From Silene latifolia (Eukaryota; Streptophyta; Magnoliopsida; Caryophyllales; Caryophyllaceae): a stretch of 64,000 bases of DNA. Every line of letters begins with the position of its first letter. Position 1 is the stretch's first letter. Below are positions 33,208 to 44,532 of this stretch, piece after piece. The position numbers and the translations under genes are program-made. The stretch covers positions 17,548,948-17,612,947 of the forward strand of contig NC_133532.1 in NCBI RefSeq assembly GCF_048544455.1, given 5' to 3'. Under the pieces are notes generated by a model, which was not told where the DNA came from, made no database searches, and saw nothing but the letters and a program-made list of their open reading frames with translations.

Positions 33208-33380
33208 CCGAACAATCTGATAATAATATGAAGATGGGGTTAGGACATGAGTGGTACAGCCGTAGAGATCACGCTAAATGCAGTATGCTGAAGTACGCTA
33301 AATGCAGTATGATGGGGTTAGGACATGAGTGGTACAGCCGTGTACAATCTGATAACAATCTGATAATAATATGAAGTATG
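33208..33380 (+). repeat. Local compound duplication in gag of D
   Basis: ATGGGGTTAGGACATGAGTG occurs at 33235 and 33311, ACGCTAAATGCAGTATG at 33271 and 33295, and CAATCTGATAATAATATGAA at 33211 and 33356. The arrangement looks like repeated slippage or template switching and destroys the reading frame before the second knuckle. Confidence 0.8.
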
Positions 33381-33838
33381 CTGATCTTCCTGAATATCTG
33401 ATTTGGAATTACTGTGGTCACACGGGTCACATCCAAAACAATTGTGTCAAAAAGGCTCATGATATACGGAAAAATGCCGACCATGCCAAAACTGTTGACA
33501 CAGTTGTCGAGGATGATGAAACCCCCATAAATGAACCTAACGAAGAAAGGAACAATAAATTTCGTTGGTTCTATGACATGGCCTTTGACTACACTAAAAA
33601 ACCTAGCACTTCACAAAATCCTTATCGACCTAAACCTAGTAAACCTGTTTATAAGGGAAATTGTCATGAAAGACCGAGAGAAAACCCTAAACCTAGAACT
33701 CCTTCCAAGCTAAATAAACCAAGGGTTAGAAAAACGGTTATTAGACAAGTTTGGGTTCAAAAAGATCTAGTGTATAGAGTAACTAATCATAAGGGACCCA
33801 ACTTAGCTTGGGTACCTAAGAACTGTATCTAATCCTTT

Positions 33839-35499
33839 TTGCAGGAAGTAGTGAAAGAAAACAATCAATGGTATCTTGATAGTGGATGTTCAAGACACAT
33901 GACCGGAGATAAGAATCTATTTCTTTCGCTCAAGCCCTTCAACGGAGGAAAAGTGACGTTCGGGGACAACAAAAAGGGAAAAGTAATCGGCGTTGGCAAA
34001 ATCGGAATTTCTAAGTCTCACGCGATCAGTGATGTTTATCTCGTGGACAGTCTAAAACATAACTTGCTAAGCATATCTCAATTATGCGACAAATGTAACA
34101 AAGTCGTTTTCCATACTGATAGTTATCGCATCATTATTGAAGGAACTAGCAATGCTATTCTGGAAGGCCACAGGAAAAGAAATGTCTATATGGTAGATTT
34201 AAATGCTGTGCCTACTAACTCTTTCTCATGCATGAAAGTTACACTTGATGATCCCTGTTTGTGGCATAAATGCTTTGGTCACATTAGCTCACTAACTTTG
34301 AACAAACTCAAAGAAGTGGGACTTGGTTGAAGGGTTACCTAATATCAAGTTCGACCAAGAAAAGATGTGTGACACGTGTGCAAGGTGCAAACAAGTAAGA
34401 TCATTGTTCAAACCGAAAATAGTAGTAAGCACAAATCAAGCCTTGGAATTAGTACACATGGATTTATGTGGACCTATGAAGGTAAGGAGTAGAGGAGGAT
34501 CGAGGTACGTCCTTGTTCTTGTAGATGATTACTCAAGGTATGTATGGCCTATCTTTCTTCATTCAAAAGACGAAACGTTTGATGAATTTAATTGTCTTAT
34601 GAAACGTGTTCAAAACAAATATATATAAGACTAATCTTGTATCTTCGTACGGATCATGGCACCGAGTTTGACAATCAAGCTTTCATAGAATATTGTAGAG
34701 TTAATGGTGTAGCCCATAACTTTTCTGCACCAAGAACTCCTCAACAAAACGGCGTCGTTGAACGTATGAATAGAACTTTGGAAGATATGGCGCGTACAAT
34801 GCTCTTGTGTAGTGGTTTACCTCGTAACTTTTGGGCTGAAGCCATTAGTACTTCTTGCTATATCCATAATCGTGCTATGATTCGACCTATTCTTAAGAAA
34901 ACCCCCTACGAACTCCTTAGAGGTCGAAAACCTAATATCTCTCATCTACGTTGTTTTGGGAGTAAATGTTTTGTTCACAATAACGGTAAAAACCGGTTAA
35001 GTAAATTCGACCCTAGGAGTGATGAGGCGATTTTCATAGGATACTCAGATCATAGCAAGGCTTACAAAGTCTTCAACAAGAGAACTCTTTGTATTGAAGA
35101 AAGTGTTCACGTTATTTTTGATGAGGATAACGTGTTTGATAAGCCTTTACAGGATGAGGAAGAAGACTTGGATAAACCCGACTTCCGTCTCTCAAGAGAC
35201 GATCCCCCGGAACTGGAATTAGAGGATAATGAGATTGAAGGAACAAGTGATGAACTTGATCGTTCCTCAAAAGATAAAAAGGAGAAAACCAAAGTTATAG
35301 TTGATGATACTATAACATTGACTCAAAACAAGGACTCCCAAACTAATGTTATAGGTGATGTTACTATAACATTGGATCCAAATCAAGGTGTAGAGTCCGA
35401 TGTTATAAACGGCTCCAATACAACACCCGGATTGGATTCAGGGGAAACTTCCTCCAATTCGGAGCCAAATGAAGTTGGGTAAAGCTCAAATAACGATGA
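33839..35499 (+). pseudogene. Protease and integrase of element D
   Basis: The protease active site is DSGCSRHMTG (about 33880-33910), followed by NLLSISQLCDKCN. The integrase zinc region is LWHKCFGHIS ... CDTCARCKQ. The catalytic core has Asp in HMDLCGPMKV, Asp in RTDHGTEFDN and Glu in QQNGVVERMNRT, then the copia-type RCFGSKCFVHNN and FDPRSDEAIFIGYS. Frameshifts lie near 34325 and 34622. The acidic integrase-RT linker carries two GTTATAG hairpins and ends with a TAA at 35480. Element E is inserted a few codons later. Confidence 0.86.
35294..35373. repeat. Two GTTATAG/CTATAAC hairpins in the integrase-RT linker of D
   Basis: Arms GTTATAG / CTATAAC at 35294-35300 and 35310-35316, and AATGTTATAG / CTATAACATT at 35345-35354 and 35364-35373 (9-base loops). 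They encode KVIVDDTITL and NVIGDVTITL, similar to the gag repeat though in an unrelated domain. Confidence 0.85.
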
Positions 35500-35504
35500 A
35501 GAAC

Positions 35505-36609
35505 TGTAGGAAATATCGGTATACTTCCTTTAAGATTATACGGATTATAACGAAATTATGATGATGAATACTAGTCATAAATGAAAAAGCATAAACAAAA
35601 TAAAGAGATTAAGAAATCAACCTTCGGTCCTAGCAAAATCGGCCTAAGAACAATATCGCAATGATATTCGCCTAATCGTTGCACCCAAGATGCTCCGAGA
35701 AATGCCCCTCAAATTGCTAGAATGAGATCCCCAATTTTCTGTAAATTTTAGGGTTTGTGTGTGTGATTTTTGATGAGAGAAAATGATACAAAAATTAGGT
35801 TAAAAATTGATCTCCCTACTCACCTATTATAACCGAAATAGGAGAGATAAAGGGAAAATATTTTTTTTCCTTTCTTTTTTCTTGTTTTGACCGAAATAAG
35901 GAGATAATTCTCCTTATTATTTTCGGTTTTCCCAACTACCAAAATGAGGTGATTAAATCTTCTTATTTTTGGTAGTTTACAAAATGTATATAAAGTGTAT
36001 AAAATATAAATTGTCATTTAATTTATTCCGTATTAATAAGTCTACACACAACAGCTTGCAGTCGAGTTATTAATACCGGTCTGTAATAATTTATTATGAC
36101 AATCTCCTATAGTATATACTTTAACTATAAATATCGCATATCTATAATTAGCTAATTAAATATAACCGGTTACATTTAATTACGAATTAACAACTTAATT
36201 CGTTCAAGCTAACATTATATACATTAATTAAATATAACATATTATATTCAATTTACGAATTGTGATTAATTCGTCTCAGCTAATATTATTTAATCGGCAT
36301 TAAATAATCGTCTCATCAACACGTTGACTAACTGTTTAGTCAATTACATGAACTAACCTTTTAGTCATATAAGGCATCAATGTGATTACATTTCCATAAT
36401 CAAATCTCTCAAACACATCCTTTAGGTGTGACTTTTAGGGACCAGTTGATCACCGCCATCAGTATGATAATAACGTCAAACTTTCTAGCAAGCCAACCGT
36501 TATTAGGTAATCGTTAATCAACTGATAAAATACGAAGTATACCCTTGTGAACCTATAAGAGATTTATAAATGTTATCACACTAATTTGTGGAGGACACAA
36601 GCTCCAACA
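35505..36609 (-). repeat. Element E 3' LTR (1105 bp)
   Basis: Direct repeat of 43420-44522. It starts right after the AGAAC target copy; the polypurine tract follows on its inner side. Confidence 0.95.
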
Positions 36610-36627
36610 AACTCCCACTTGTCCTCA
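36610..36627 (-). other. Polypurine tract of element E
   Basis: On the minus strand GAGGACAAGTGGGAGTT stands before the LTR start TGTTGGAG. Element G has the same GAGGACAAGTGGGAG at its own tract (62107-62121). Confidence 0.85.
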
Positions 36628-37394
36628 CAAGTGTATGTGCGATAACCGATTCTCATATCCTAAAATTTCTCCCACTCAATGTAAAACAATTTGCAAAATC
36701 CGTATTCACAAAGGTCGTATTTTACAAGTGATCAATATCAAGAGTGGTTTCCCCGACTAGAGAGTAACTTAACTGATTAACGCATCATCATTTGAGCATG
36801 GCCATGCATTTCAGTTACAACTCCTCAAGTGGCCCTGAGAAATAACTAAACCTGATAAAGGTTGGATATTTTCTTCAACTCGAATCCTGCAGATGTAAGC
36901 ACAGTATGAAATGACCCAGAAAAAATCTACTTAGTCTCCTGTTACGGTAGACCATGAGAAAGAAACCAAAGTCACCCAGAAACTGCCTTAATCTCAAGAG
37001 ACAGTCGATAGTCAAAAGAATCGACTCTAGGAACACAATGGACGTCCAATCCACGACCTGGCACCGAATGTTTTTAAACATTTAGGACTCCATTACGTTG
37101 TCACAAAAAAATTGTCCTACGAGGTATCGTTATAACTCGTATCTGTGATCGATCAACCAACCGTTTGACTTATGGCTCGTTGAACCCACCATCAATCGAC
37201 TGCACAATATAATAGCCAGAGTTATCAGCTCATGTGGGTAATTACGGACCAAAACAAATATAATGTAATTCAGTTCACTTTGTGGCGTTCAAAGTTGGCA
37301 GTACAATCCACATGAAAAACAAAATATTATATTAAAACGATGAAGTTATAGATAGTATATGAAAAAGATAATGTATCGAATCCATAATCAACTA
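36628..37394 (-). other. 3' untranslated region of element E
   Basis: Non-coding, between the RNase H stop and the polypurine tract. Several blocks match the 3' region of element G (about 61480-62100), for example GGAAACCACTC, CATTGAGTGGGAG, GAGTCGATTCTTTTGACT and CTCAGGGCCACT. Confidence 0.75.
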
Positions 37395-38132
37395 CTACAA
37401 CTCAGGAATACGTTTAATTCCCATGGAAATAACGTGCCCTTCATGCTTATCATAATTCAACGGTTTAGTGAGAGGATCCGCGATAATATCATCCGAAGCT
37501 ATCTTGTCAATCACTATCTCTTCTTGCTCCACGTAATCACGGATCAGGTGAGCTTTCCGATGTACATGTCTAGACTTGTTGCTAGACTTTGGCTCCTTAG
37601 CCTGGAAGATGGCACCTCTATTTTCACAATAGATAGTGATCGGGTCATTCGAACTAGGAACTATCGTAAGTCCTTGTAAGAATTGACGCATCCATTTAGC
37701 TTCCTTTGCTGCTTCCGAAGCGGCATAGTACTCGGATTCAGTGGTAGAATCTGCTACAACATCCTGTTTGGAACTCTTCCAGCTGACCGCAGCACCATTA
37801 AGAGTGAAGACGAACCCGGAGTGAGATTTTGAATCATCTCGATCCGTTTGGAATCTAGCATCTGCGTAACCGATTGCGCATAGCTTAGTATCTCCTCCAT
37901 AAGTCAATGCCCTATCCTTAGTCCTCCGTAGGTACTTAAGGATGTTTTTAACAGCTATCCAGTGTGTTTCACCTGGATTCTTTTGGTACCGACTCGTCAT
38001 ACTCAATGCATATGCCACGTCTGGACGTGTGCATATCATCGCATACATGATTGATCCTATTGTAGATGCATAAGGAACACGACTCATGCGCTCAATCCCT
38101 TCAGGCGTCGTGGGTGACTGAGACTTGCTCAA
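37395..38132 (-). pseudogene. RNase H end of the element E polyprotein
   Basis: Continues the pol frame after the TAG at 38133-38135. It shows SRVPYASTIGSIMYAMICTR, PDVAYALSMTSRYQ, the RNase H motifs IGYADARFQTD, STTESEYYAASEAAKEAKW and DPITIYCENRGAI, the HKAH-like region and the C-terminal DPLTKPL. All expected catalytic acidic residues are visible. It ends with IKRIPEL and a stop at 37395. Confidence 0.92.
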
Positions 38133-38900
38133 CTACATCCCAGACGTCATTGAAAGGTTCCCCTTCTTGGAGTTGGTCATGCTGAACCTTTTAAGAATCT
38201 TATCCAAATAAGACTCCTGACTCAGTGATAACGTCCGTCGTGATCTATCTCGGTAGATACGGATTCCCAATATGCGTTGTGCCTCACCCAGATCTTTCAT
38301 CTGGAAATGGTTCTTCAACCATCCTTTAACCGAAGATAGGAGAGGAATGTCATTCCCAATCAAGAGTATGTCATCGACATACAATATCAAGAAAACAATT
38401 TTGCTCCCACTCGACTTGATATATAAGCATGGTTCCTCGACCGATCGAGTGAAACCATACTCTTTTATCACTTGGTCAAAACGATGATTCCAACTCCGAG
38501 AAGCTTGCTTAAGTCCATAAATGGAACGCTTAAGCTTGCACACTTTCTTAGGATTCTCAGGATCTATGAAACCTTCGGGTTGCACCATGTACAACTCCTC
38601 CTCCAAATAACCGTTTAAGAAGGCGGTTTTCACATCCATTTGCCAAATTTCATAGTCATGAAAAGCGGCAATCGCTAAGATAATCCGAATGGAACGCAGC
38701 ATAACTACGGGTGCAAAAATTTTATCATAATGCAAATCGTGCACTTGAGTGAAACCTTTTGCCACTAGTCGTGCCTTATAGGTATCTGGTTGCCCGTCTA
38801 CAGAACGCTTTATTTTGTAAAACCATTTGCGCTGTAGAGGTTTTACCTTATTAGGTAAATCAACTAGATCCCATACGTCATTCTCATACATGGAGTCCAT
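38133..38900 (-). pseudogene. Reverse transcriptase of element E
   Basis: Same frame as the upstream and downstream parts. Motifs: [71 protein letters not shown] and the catalytic LYVDDILL (near 38364-38390). It is bounded by a TAA at 38907-38909 and a TAG at 38133-38135; the TAA is one C-to-T change from a Gln codon. Confidence 0.93.
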
Positions 38901-38906
38901 CTCGGA

Positions 38907-41432
38907 TTACATGGCTTCAAGCCATAGCTTTGAGTTGGAACAGGTCATTGCACCTTTATAGGTAGCGGGTTCATTACTCTCTAGGAGTAAAACGTCACTC
39001 TCCTCGACCATACCAATGTATCTGTCCGGAGGATTAGACACTTTACCCGACCTCCTAGGTTCCTGAGGAATATTAACCGTATCATCAGTTGGAGGAACAA
39101 CTTCCTCCATCTGTTCCTCGATTGTTGGTTCTGGAATCTCCGACAGCTCGAAGGTTCTATTACTTGTCTTGTTCTCGAGAAATTCTTTCTCTAAGAACGT
39201 CGCACTAGCCGCAACAAAAACTCGATGTTCGGTAGGCGAATAGAAGTAATGACCAAACATTCCTTTTGGATAACCAATAAAGTATGTCTTGACCGATCGC
39301 GGGCCGAGCTTATCCTCGTGTCTCCACTTGACATAAGCCTCGCAGCCCCAAACCCGAATAAAGGACAAGTTAGGGACCGTTCCCTTCCACATTTCATATG
39401 GAGTCTTGTCGACAGCTTTAGTCGGACTTCGGTTAAGTATAAGAGCAGCTGACAAAAGAGCAAAACCCCATAATGAATCAGGTACTACCGTGTGACTCAT
39501 CATGGATCGAACCATATCAAGTAATGTTCGATTTCTCCGTTCGGACACACCATTTAATTGAGGTGTTCCAGGTGGAGTTAACTGTAAAACGATTCCACAG
39601 TCTTTAAGGTGTTGATCAAACTCATTTGAAAGATATTCGCCACCCCGATCTGAACGGAGTGCTTTAACCTTTCTACCCAGTTGGTTCTCAACCTTGTTCT
39701 GGTATTCCTTGAATTTCTCAAAGGACTCACTTTTATGCTTCATTAAGTAGACATATCCGTATCTACTCAAATCGTCCGTGAAAGTGATAAAATATCTATA
39801 GCCATCTCTAGCGGTAATTGACATAGGTCCACATACATCAGTATATATGAGTCCTAATAGGTCACTAGCGCGCATTCCAATACCTTTGAAGGAAATTCGA
39901 GTCATTTTGCCGATAAGACATGATTCACACGTGCCAAATGTAGAAAAATCGAATGCGGGAATAGTCCCATTATCGACGAGTTTTTTTACACGTTTTTCAT
40001 TTATGTGTCCCATTCGACAATGCCATAGATAGGTTTGATCTTTGTCACCAACCTTTAATTTCTTATTATTCACGTGTAATATTTCTGTAGTTTGATCTAA
40101 GATGTAAATTCCATTCATGGAAACTGCTTTGCCATAAATCATTTCATTGAAAGAGAAAATACAGCTATTATCCTTTATTGAAAATGAAAAACCGTCTTTA
40201 TCAAGTACGGAAACTGAAATAATGTTCTTAGACAAACTGGGTACATAGTAACAGTTATATAAAAATAACTCAAAACCACTAGGGAGTTGGATTACGTATG
40301 TTCCCTTTGAGACTGCAGCAACTCTGGCTCCATTCCCGACCTGCAGGTCCACATCACCCTTTCCGAGAGGTGTGATGTTTTTTAGGCCCTGCAAATGATT
40401 ACACAGATGAGAACCACAACCAGTATCAAGTACCCAAGTTCCTAAACTTGCATGGTTAATCTCAATCATATGAATATAAGATGACATACCAACAGGAGTG
40501 ACGCGGCCTGCTTTTATGTCCTCACGGTAAACGGGACAGTTCCTCCTCCAATGTCCAGTCTTGTGACAATGGTGGCACTCAATGTCACCGCCCTTGCTCT
40601 TTGCCTTGCCTTGTGAGCCACTAGTCTCACCAGGCCCACTCTTACCGTTTCCTGGCTTCTTAAACTTTGGCTTACCTACAGTTAGGTCGCCGAGAGCTTT
40701 GCCCTTACCCTTATTCTTGTTGGAAATCATGAGAACATCCTGCTTCATGCTCCCACTCAATTTCATATCCTTCTTGGTCTGTACGAGAAGTGAGTGTAGC
40801 TCATGAGGACTTTTCTTCAAGTCATTCATGTAGTAATTTGCCCTGAAGAGGGCAAAACCATCATGAAGTGAATGAAGCATACGGTCAATGACTATGCTCT
40901 CACTGATTTTGCAATCAAGTGCCTCCAATTTCTCGACATTCTCAATCATGTTAAGAATGTGTGGGCTAACCGGTTGGCTCTTCTGGAGTTTCGCATCAAA
41001 GAAGCGACATGTATGCTCATAAGTAACGATTCTCGGTGCTTTTGAGAACTCGTTAGTGAGCGTGGTGAAAATCTTGTTTGCACCTTGGGCAATGAACCGT
41101 CTCTGCAAATTGGTTTCCATTGCAAAGATGAGTACGCTCTTTATCGCACCCGCTTCCATGACGAAATCACTATAAGCAAGTGACTCGTTAACTCCTGCAT
41201 TGGGGCCTGGGTTTACCGGTATTGGCTCAGTTAAATACTTGAGCTTACCGTCAGCAATGGCAGCATTCCGTAGTGCTGCCTCCCAGTCCGCAAAGTTAAA
41301 CCCATCATTCTTCAGTCGTGTGAACTGATTCATGTTGTCCATGAAAACTTTAAGCCAGGACTCGCGTCCAAGTGTGGCACTTGGCATTGGGATTTCGTTA
41401 TTTCCAGCCATTTGTTGTAACAGTATTATCAA
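38907..41432 (-). pseudogene. gag, protease and integrase of element E (841-codon open frame)
   Basis: The probable start is MAGNNEIP at 41411 (seven codons into the frame). The Gag region has FNFADWEAALRNAAIADGKL and SVLIFAMETNLQRRFIA; the knuckle is CHHCHKTGHWRRNC (C-x2-C-x4-H-x4-C). Protease: WVLDTGCGSHLCNHLQ. Integrase: HCRMGHINEKRV ... CESCLIGK for HHCC, Asp in YTDVCGPM, Asp in RSDRGGEYLS and Glu in NGVSERRNRTLLDM. It is open to AM followed by TAA at 38907. At the gag-protease border (TPVG) the coding sequence has GTATGT, at the same place as the donor of the gag intron in element G. Confidence 0.94.
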
Positions 41433-43404
41433 AATAAACGTATTCTACACTGCGAAAAGAAGAATAAAAATAATAAGCATATGCATCGTTATGATTTTAA
41501 GTCTTAATGCAAAACTGTTATCAGCGAAGACTCAAGCATTTATACAATTGACCTCCCTCAAGAATTATATAAATGATTCTAAGACTCAATTATCTGTAAA
41601 TTGATAAGCCAACCTTTTAGCTAATTCTACTGTTAGAATTCTTGGTCGATAAATTTCTGTAAATTCTATCTTTAGTCCATCATAATCACGAGAAACTCTT
41701 CGGACTATAATGTTGAGATAAACTAAGTAAACACAAACTACTTACCCAACGTAGAAGGGGTCATATTATGCCTACCGACGGAGAAGGGATTCATAGTTGT
41801 TTGCCCTTATAAAGACTAGTCTCAATTTCCGTTTTAGAGGAAGATCCCATCAACTTTATTTTAATTCATTTTAAGTGAACTAATATCTAGCATGCGTGAA
41901 TGAATAAACTAAGGTGATGGCTTAATAAATATGTATGACATCTGTATGTCTATGAAAACTAACATACAATCTATATGAGTCAATTTTCATGCATTTTAGT
42001 AGGTGGTTTGGTTTAGGCGGAAAATGATGCACTAACTATCATGTGAATGAAAAGCAATAAGAACGGTAAAACGTAAAACAAAATAAAGTCCTAGTGTGGC
42101 CTATCTACCAAAATGAACATAAATACAACTTTGGAATCCATCCTTGGACCCGAGAAGCTTGTCTTGATGTTCCATCTTGATCCATGTAGCGGGAGTGAGC
42201 AATCCAATCTCCATCTTTAGTCTTCTCAAAAATTACAACTTAAATTTACATAATAAACCTATTTACATTCTAATTTCAAAACCGTAATAAATAAAGAAAA
42301 CCAAACGGAGATACGAGATCTCAAATTACATTAAAAATTATGTTTCCATCATTACGAAAACATAATTTAACTAAGGCCACACTAGGTATTACAAATTACA
42401 ACCGATTGCAAAAAAATACGTAAATAAATCCATTCAACGATTCATTCAACAAAAAAAATTGCATCAACTAATAAATTAAACATGCAAGACATAATTCCTT
42501 AATTATGTAGATTAATTTATCTAAACCACCTATTTAATTGATCAAATTAAGTGACAATTCCTCAATTACTCACATTAATTTCATCTTAATACATATTAAA
42601 CTTGTAATATGAATTAATCTAATATTATTTTAAACCTCTTTAAAATAATTAGGTATCTTAATTTGTGAACCTTTTCACAACAATAATCATACATTGTAAG
42701 TTTAATGTATAATCAATATTGGCCAAAAACAAAACAAACAAAAAAAAAACAAAAATTCCCTTTTTTTATTTGTTCTCAGCAAAACAGAAAAAAAACAAAA
42801 AAAACAGGTTTTTTTTTTTCTTTTTCGGCATATAGCAAAAATAAAAACAGCCCATTTTCTCTCGGCTAAACTGAAAAAACAAAGAAAACAGCTTCCTTTT
42901 TTTTTCTTTTCGGCAATATGCCCTAAAAACAAAAAAACAGATTTTTTTTTATTATTTTCGGCTGAATAAAAAAAAAAACGAAAACAGCCCCCATATTTTT
43001 TTCATCGAAAAAACATTTAGATGAACAAATTCCTTTATAGTTGCTATTAGAACAAGATTAGCATATAAATTAATGAAACATGATTAACCATATATGCCAA
43101 AAACTATATAGCAAAAACAAATTTAACATCATCAACAAGACGATTTCCATTTACATTATAATTTAATCCTCATTAAATCAAGCATCTACAAATTATCATA
43201 TTATCATCTTAACTGATTAAAACAACAATATGAATGAATCAAAATGGAAATATAATCATCAAAACAAGAACATAAATCAACTCGGCCAAAAAAATTGCAT
43301 TCGGCAAAATTAAAAAAACCGGCCGATTGTTTTTTTTTTTCTTTTCTCGAAAATTTGTTTAAATCCAATTTACGAAAATCATCAAAAAATAATTTCGTGG
43401 CCTT
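41433..43404 (-). other. Long untranslated leader of element E
   Basis: About 2 kb between the PBS and gag, AT-rich, with several A- or T-rich homopolymer-like blocks at 42720-42990 and 43280-43350. Part of it (around 42060-42200) matches the leader of element G (57200-57400), e.g. GGCCACACTAGGACTTTATT. No coding homology. Confidence 0.7.
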
Positions 43405-43417
43405 GGCTCTGATACCA
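43405..43417 (-). other. Primer binding site of element E, initiator-Met tRNA
   Basis: The minus strand reads TGGTATCAGAGCC, two bases from the LTR. Confidence 0.94.
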
Positions 43418-43419
43418 GT

Positions 43420-44522
43420 TGTAGGAAATATCGGTATACTTCCTTTAAGATTATACGGATTATAACGAAATTATGATGATGAATACTAGTCATAAATGAA
43501 AAAGCATAAACAAAATAAAGAGATTAAGAAATCAACCTTCGGTCCTAGCAAAATCGGCCTAAGAACAATATCGCAATGATATTCGCCTAATTGTTGCACC
43601 CAAGATGCTCCGAGAAATGCCCCTCAAATTGCTAGAATGAGATCCCCAATTTTCTGTAAATTTTAGGGTTTGTGTGTGTGATTTTTGATGAGAAAATGAT
43701 AGAAAAATTAGGTTAAAAATTGATCTCCCTACTCACCTATTATAACCGAAATAGGAGAGATTAAGGGAAGATATTTTTTTCCTTTCTTTTTTCTTGTTTT
43801 GACTGAAATAAGGAGATAATTCTCCTTATTATTTTCGGTTTTCCCAACTACCAAAATGAGGTGATTAAATCTTCTTATTTTTGGTAGTTTGCAAAATGTA
43901 TATAAAGTGTATAAAATATAAATTGTCATTTAATTTATTCCGTATTAATAAGTCTACACACAACAGCTTGCAGTCGAGTTATTATTACCGGCCTGTAATA
44001 ATTTATTATGACAATCTCGTATAGTATATACTTTAACTATAAATATCGCATATCTATAATTAGCTAATTAAATATAACCGGTTACATTTAATTACGAATT
44101 AACAACTTAATTCGTTCAAGCTAACATTATATACATTAATTAAATATAACATATTATATTCAATTTACGAAGTGACAGTTAATTCGTCTCAGCTAATATT
44201 ATTTAATCGGCATTAAATAATCGTCTCATCAACACGTTGACTAACTGTTTAGTCAATTACATGAACTAAGCTTTTAGTCATATAAGGTATCAATGTGATT
44301 ACATTTCCATAATCACATCTCTCAAACACATCCTTTAGGTGTGACTTTTAGGGACCAGTTGATCACCGCCATCAGTATGATAATAACGTCAAACTTTCTA
44401 GCAAGCCAACCGTTATTAGGTAATCGTTAATCAACTGATAAGATACGAAGTATAACCTTGTGAACCTATAAGAGGTTTATAAATGTTACCACACTAATTT
44501 GTGGAGGACACAAGCTCCAACA
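43420..44522 (-). repeat. Element E 5' LTR (1103 bp)
   Basis: Direct repeat of 35505-36609 with scattered substitutions and small indels. It ends CCAACA, followed by the target copy AGAAC. Confidence 0.95.
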
Positions 44523-44532
44523 AGAACCAAGT

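Larger units (their letters stand above)
31460..33832 (+). pseudogene. gag of element D, degenerate
   Basis: Starts MDSKYLKCPVFDGKNYGLWK, the DUF4219-like start of copia Gag, then a UBN2-like region (TAKEIWDGLELAYEG). In-frame stops lie at 31814 (TGA in place of a likely Arg codon) and 32042 (TAA), and a frameshift near 32090. A first zinc knuckle reads CFKYGESNHMIKDC: the second Cys is Tyr. Then come an acidic stretch (SEDDEGSEDDE), a long coiled coil (32540-33150) and, after a local duplication and frameshift near 33370, a second knuckle-like motif (NYCGHTGHIQNNC). It ends with WVPKNCI and a TAA at 33830, in the same frame as the following protease. Confidence 0.83.
35505..44522 (-). mobile_element. 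Element E: nearly intact Ty1/copia retrotransposon
   Basis: LTRs at 35505-36609 and 43420-44522, both bounded TGTAGG...CCAACA on the plus strand. Target duplication AGAAC at 35500-35504 and 44523-44527. Coding is on the minus strand: gag-protease-integrase-RT-RNase H in a single frame from 41432 to 37395, with only two in-frame stops. LTRs differ at roughly 20 places in 1.1 kb by eye, about 2 percent. Sequence motifs suggest the Tork/Angela side of copia, tentatively. Confidence 0.95.

Noticed and set aside
33820..33850. Intron acceptor-like CTAATCC-TTTTTGCAG at the gag-protease border of D
   Set aside because: No matching donor was found that would restore a frame, and D gag and protease are already in the same frame separated by one stop. 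Could be a genuine readthrough or splice site but not supported.
35820..36017. Minus-strand ORF also found at 43729-43929
   Set aside because: Identical because both lie in the two LTRs of element E; lysine- and isoleucine-rich AT translation without a domain.
42702..42932. Phe- and Lys-rich ORF of 76 codons
   Set aside because: Translation of poly-A and poly-T tracts in the leader of E.
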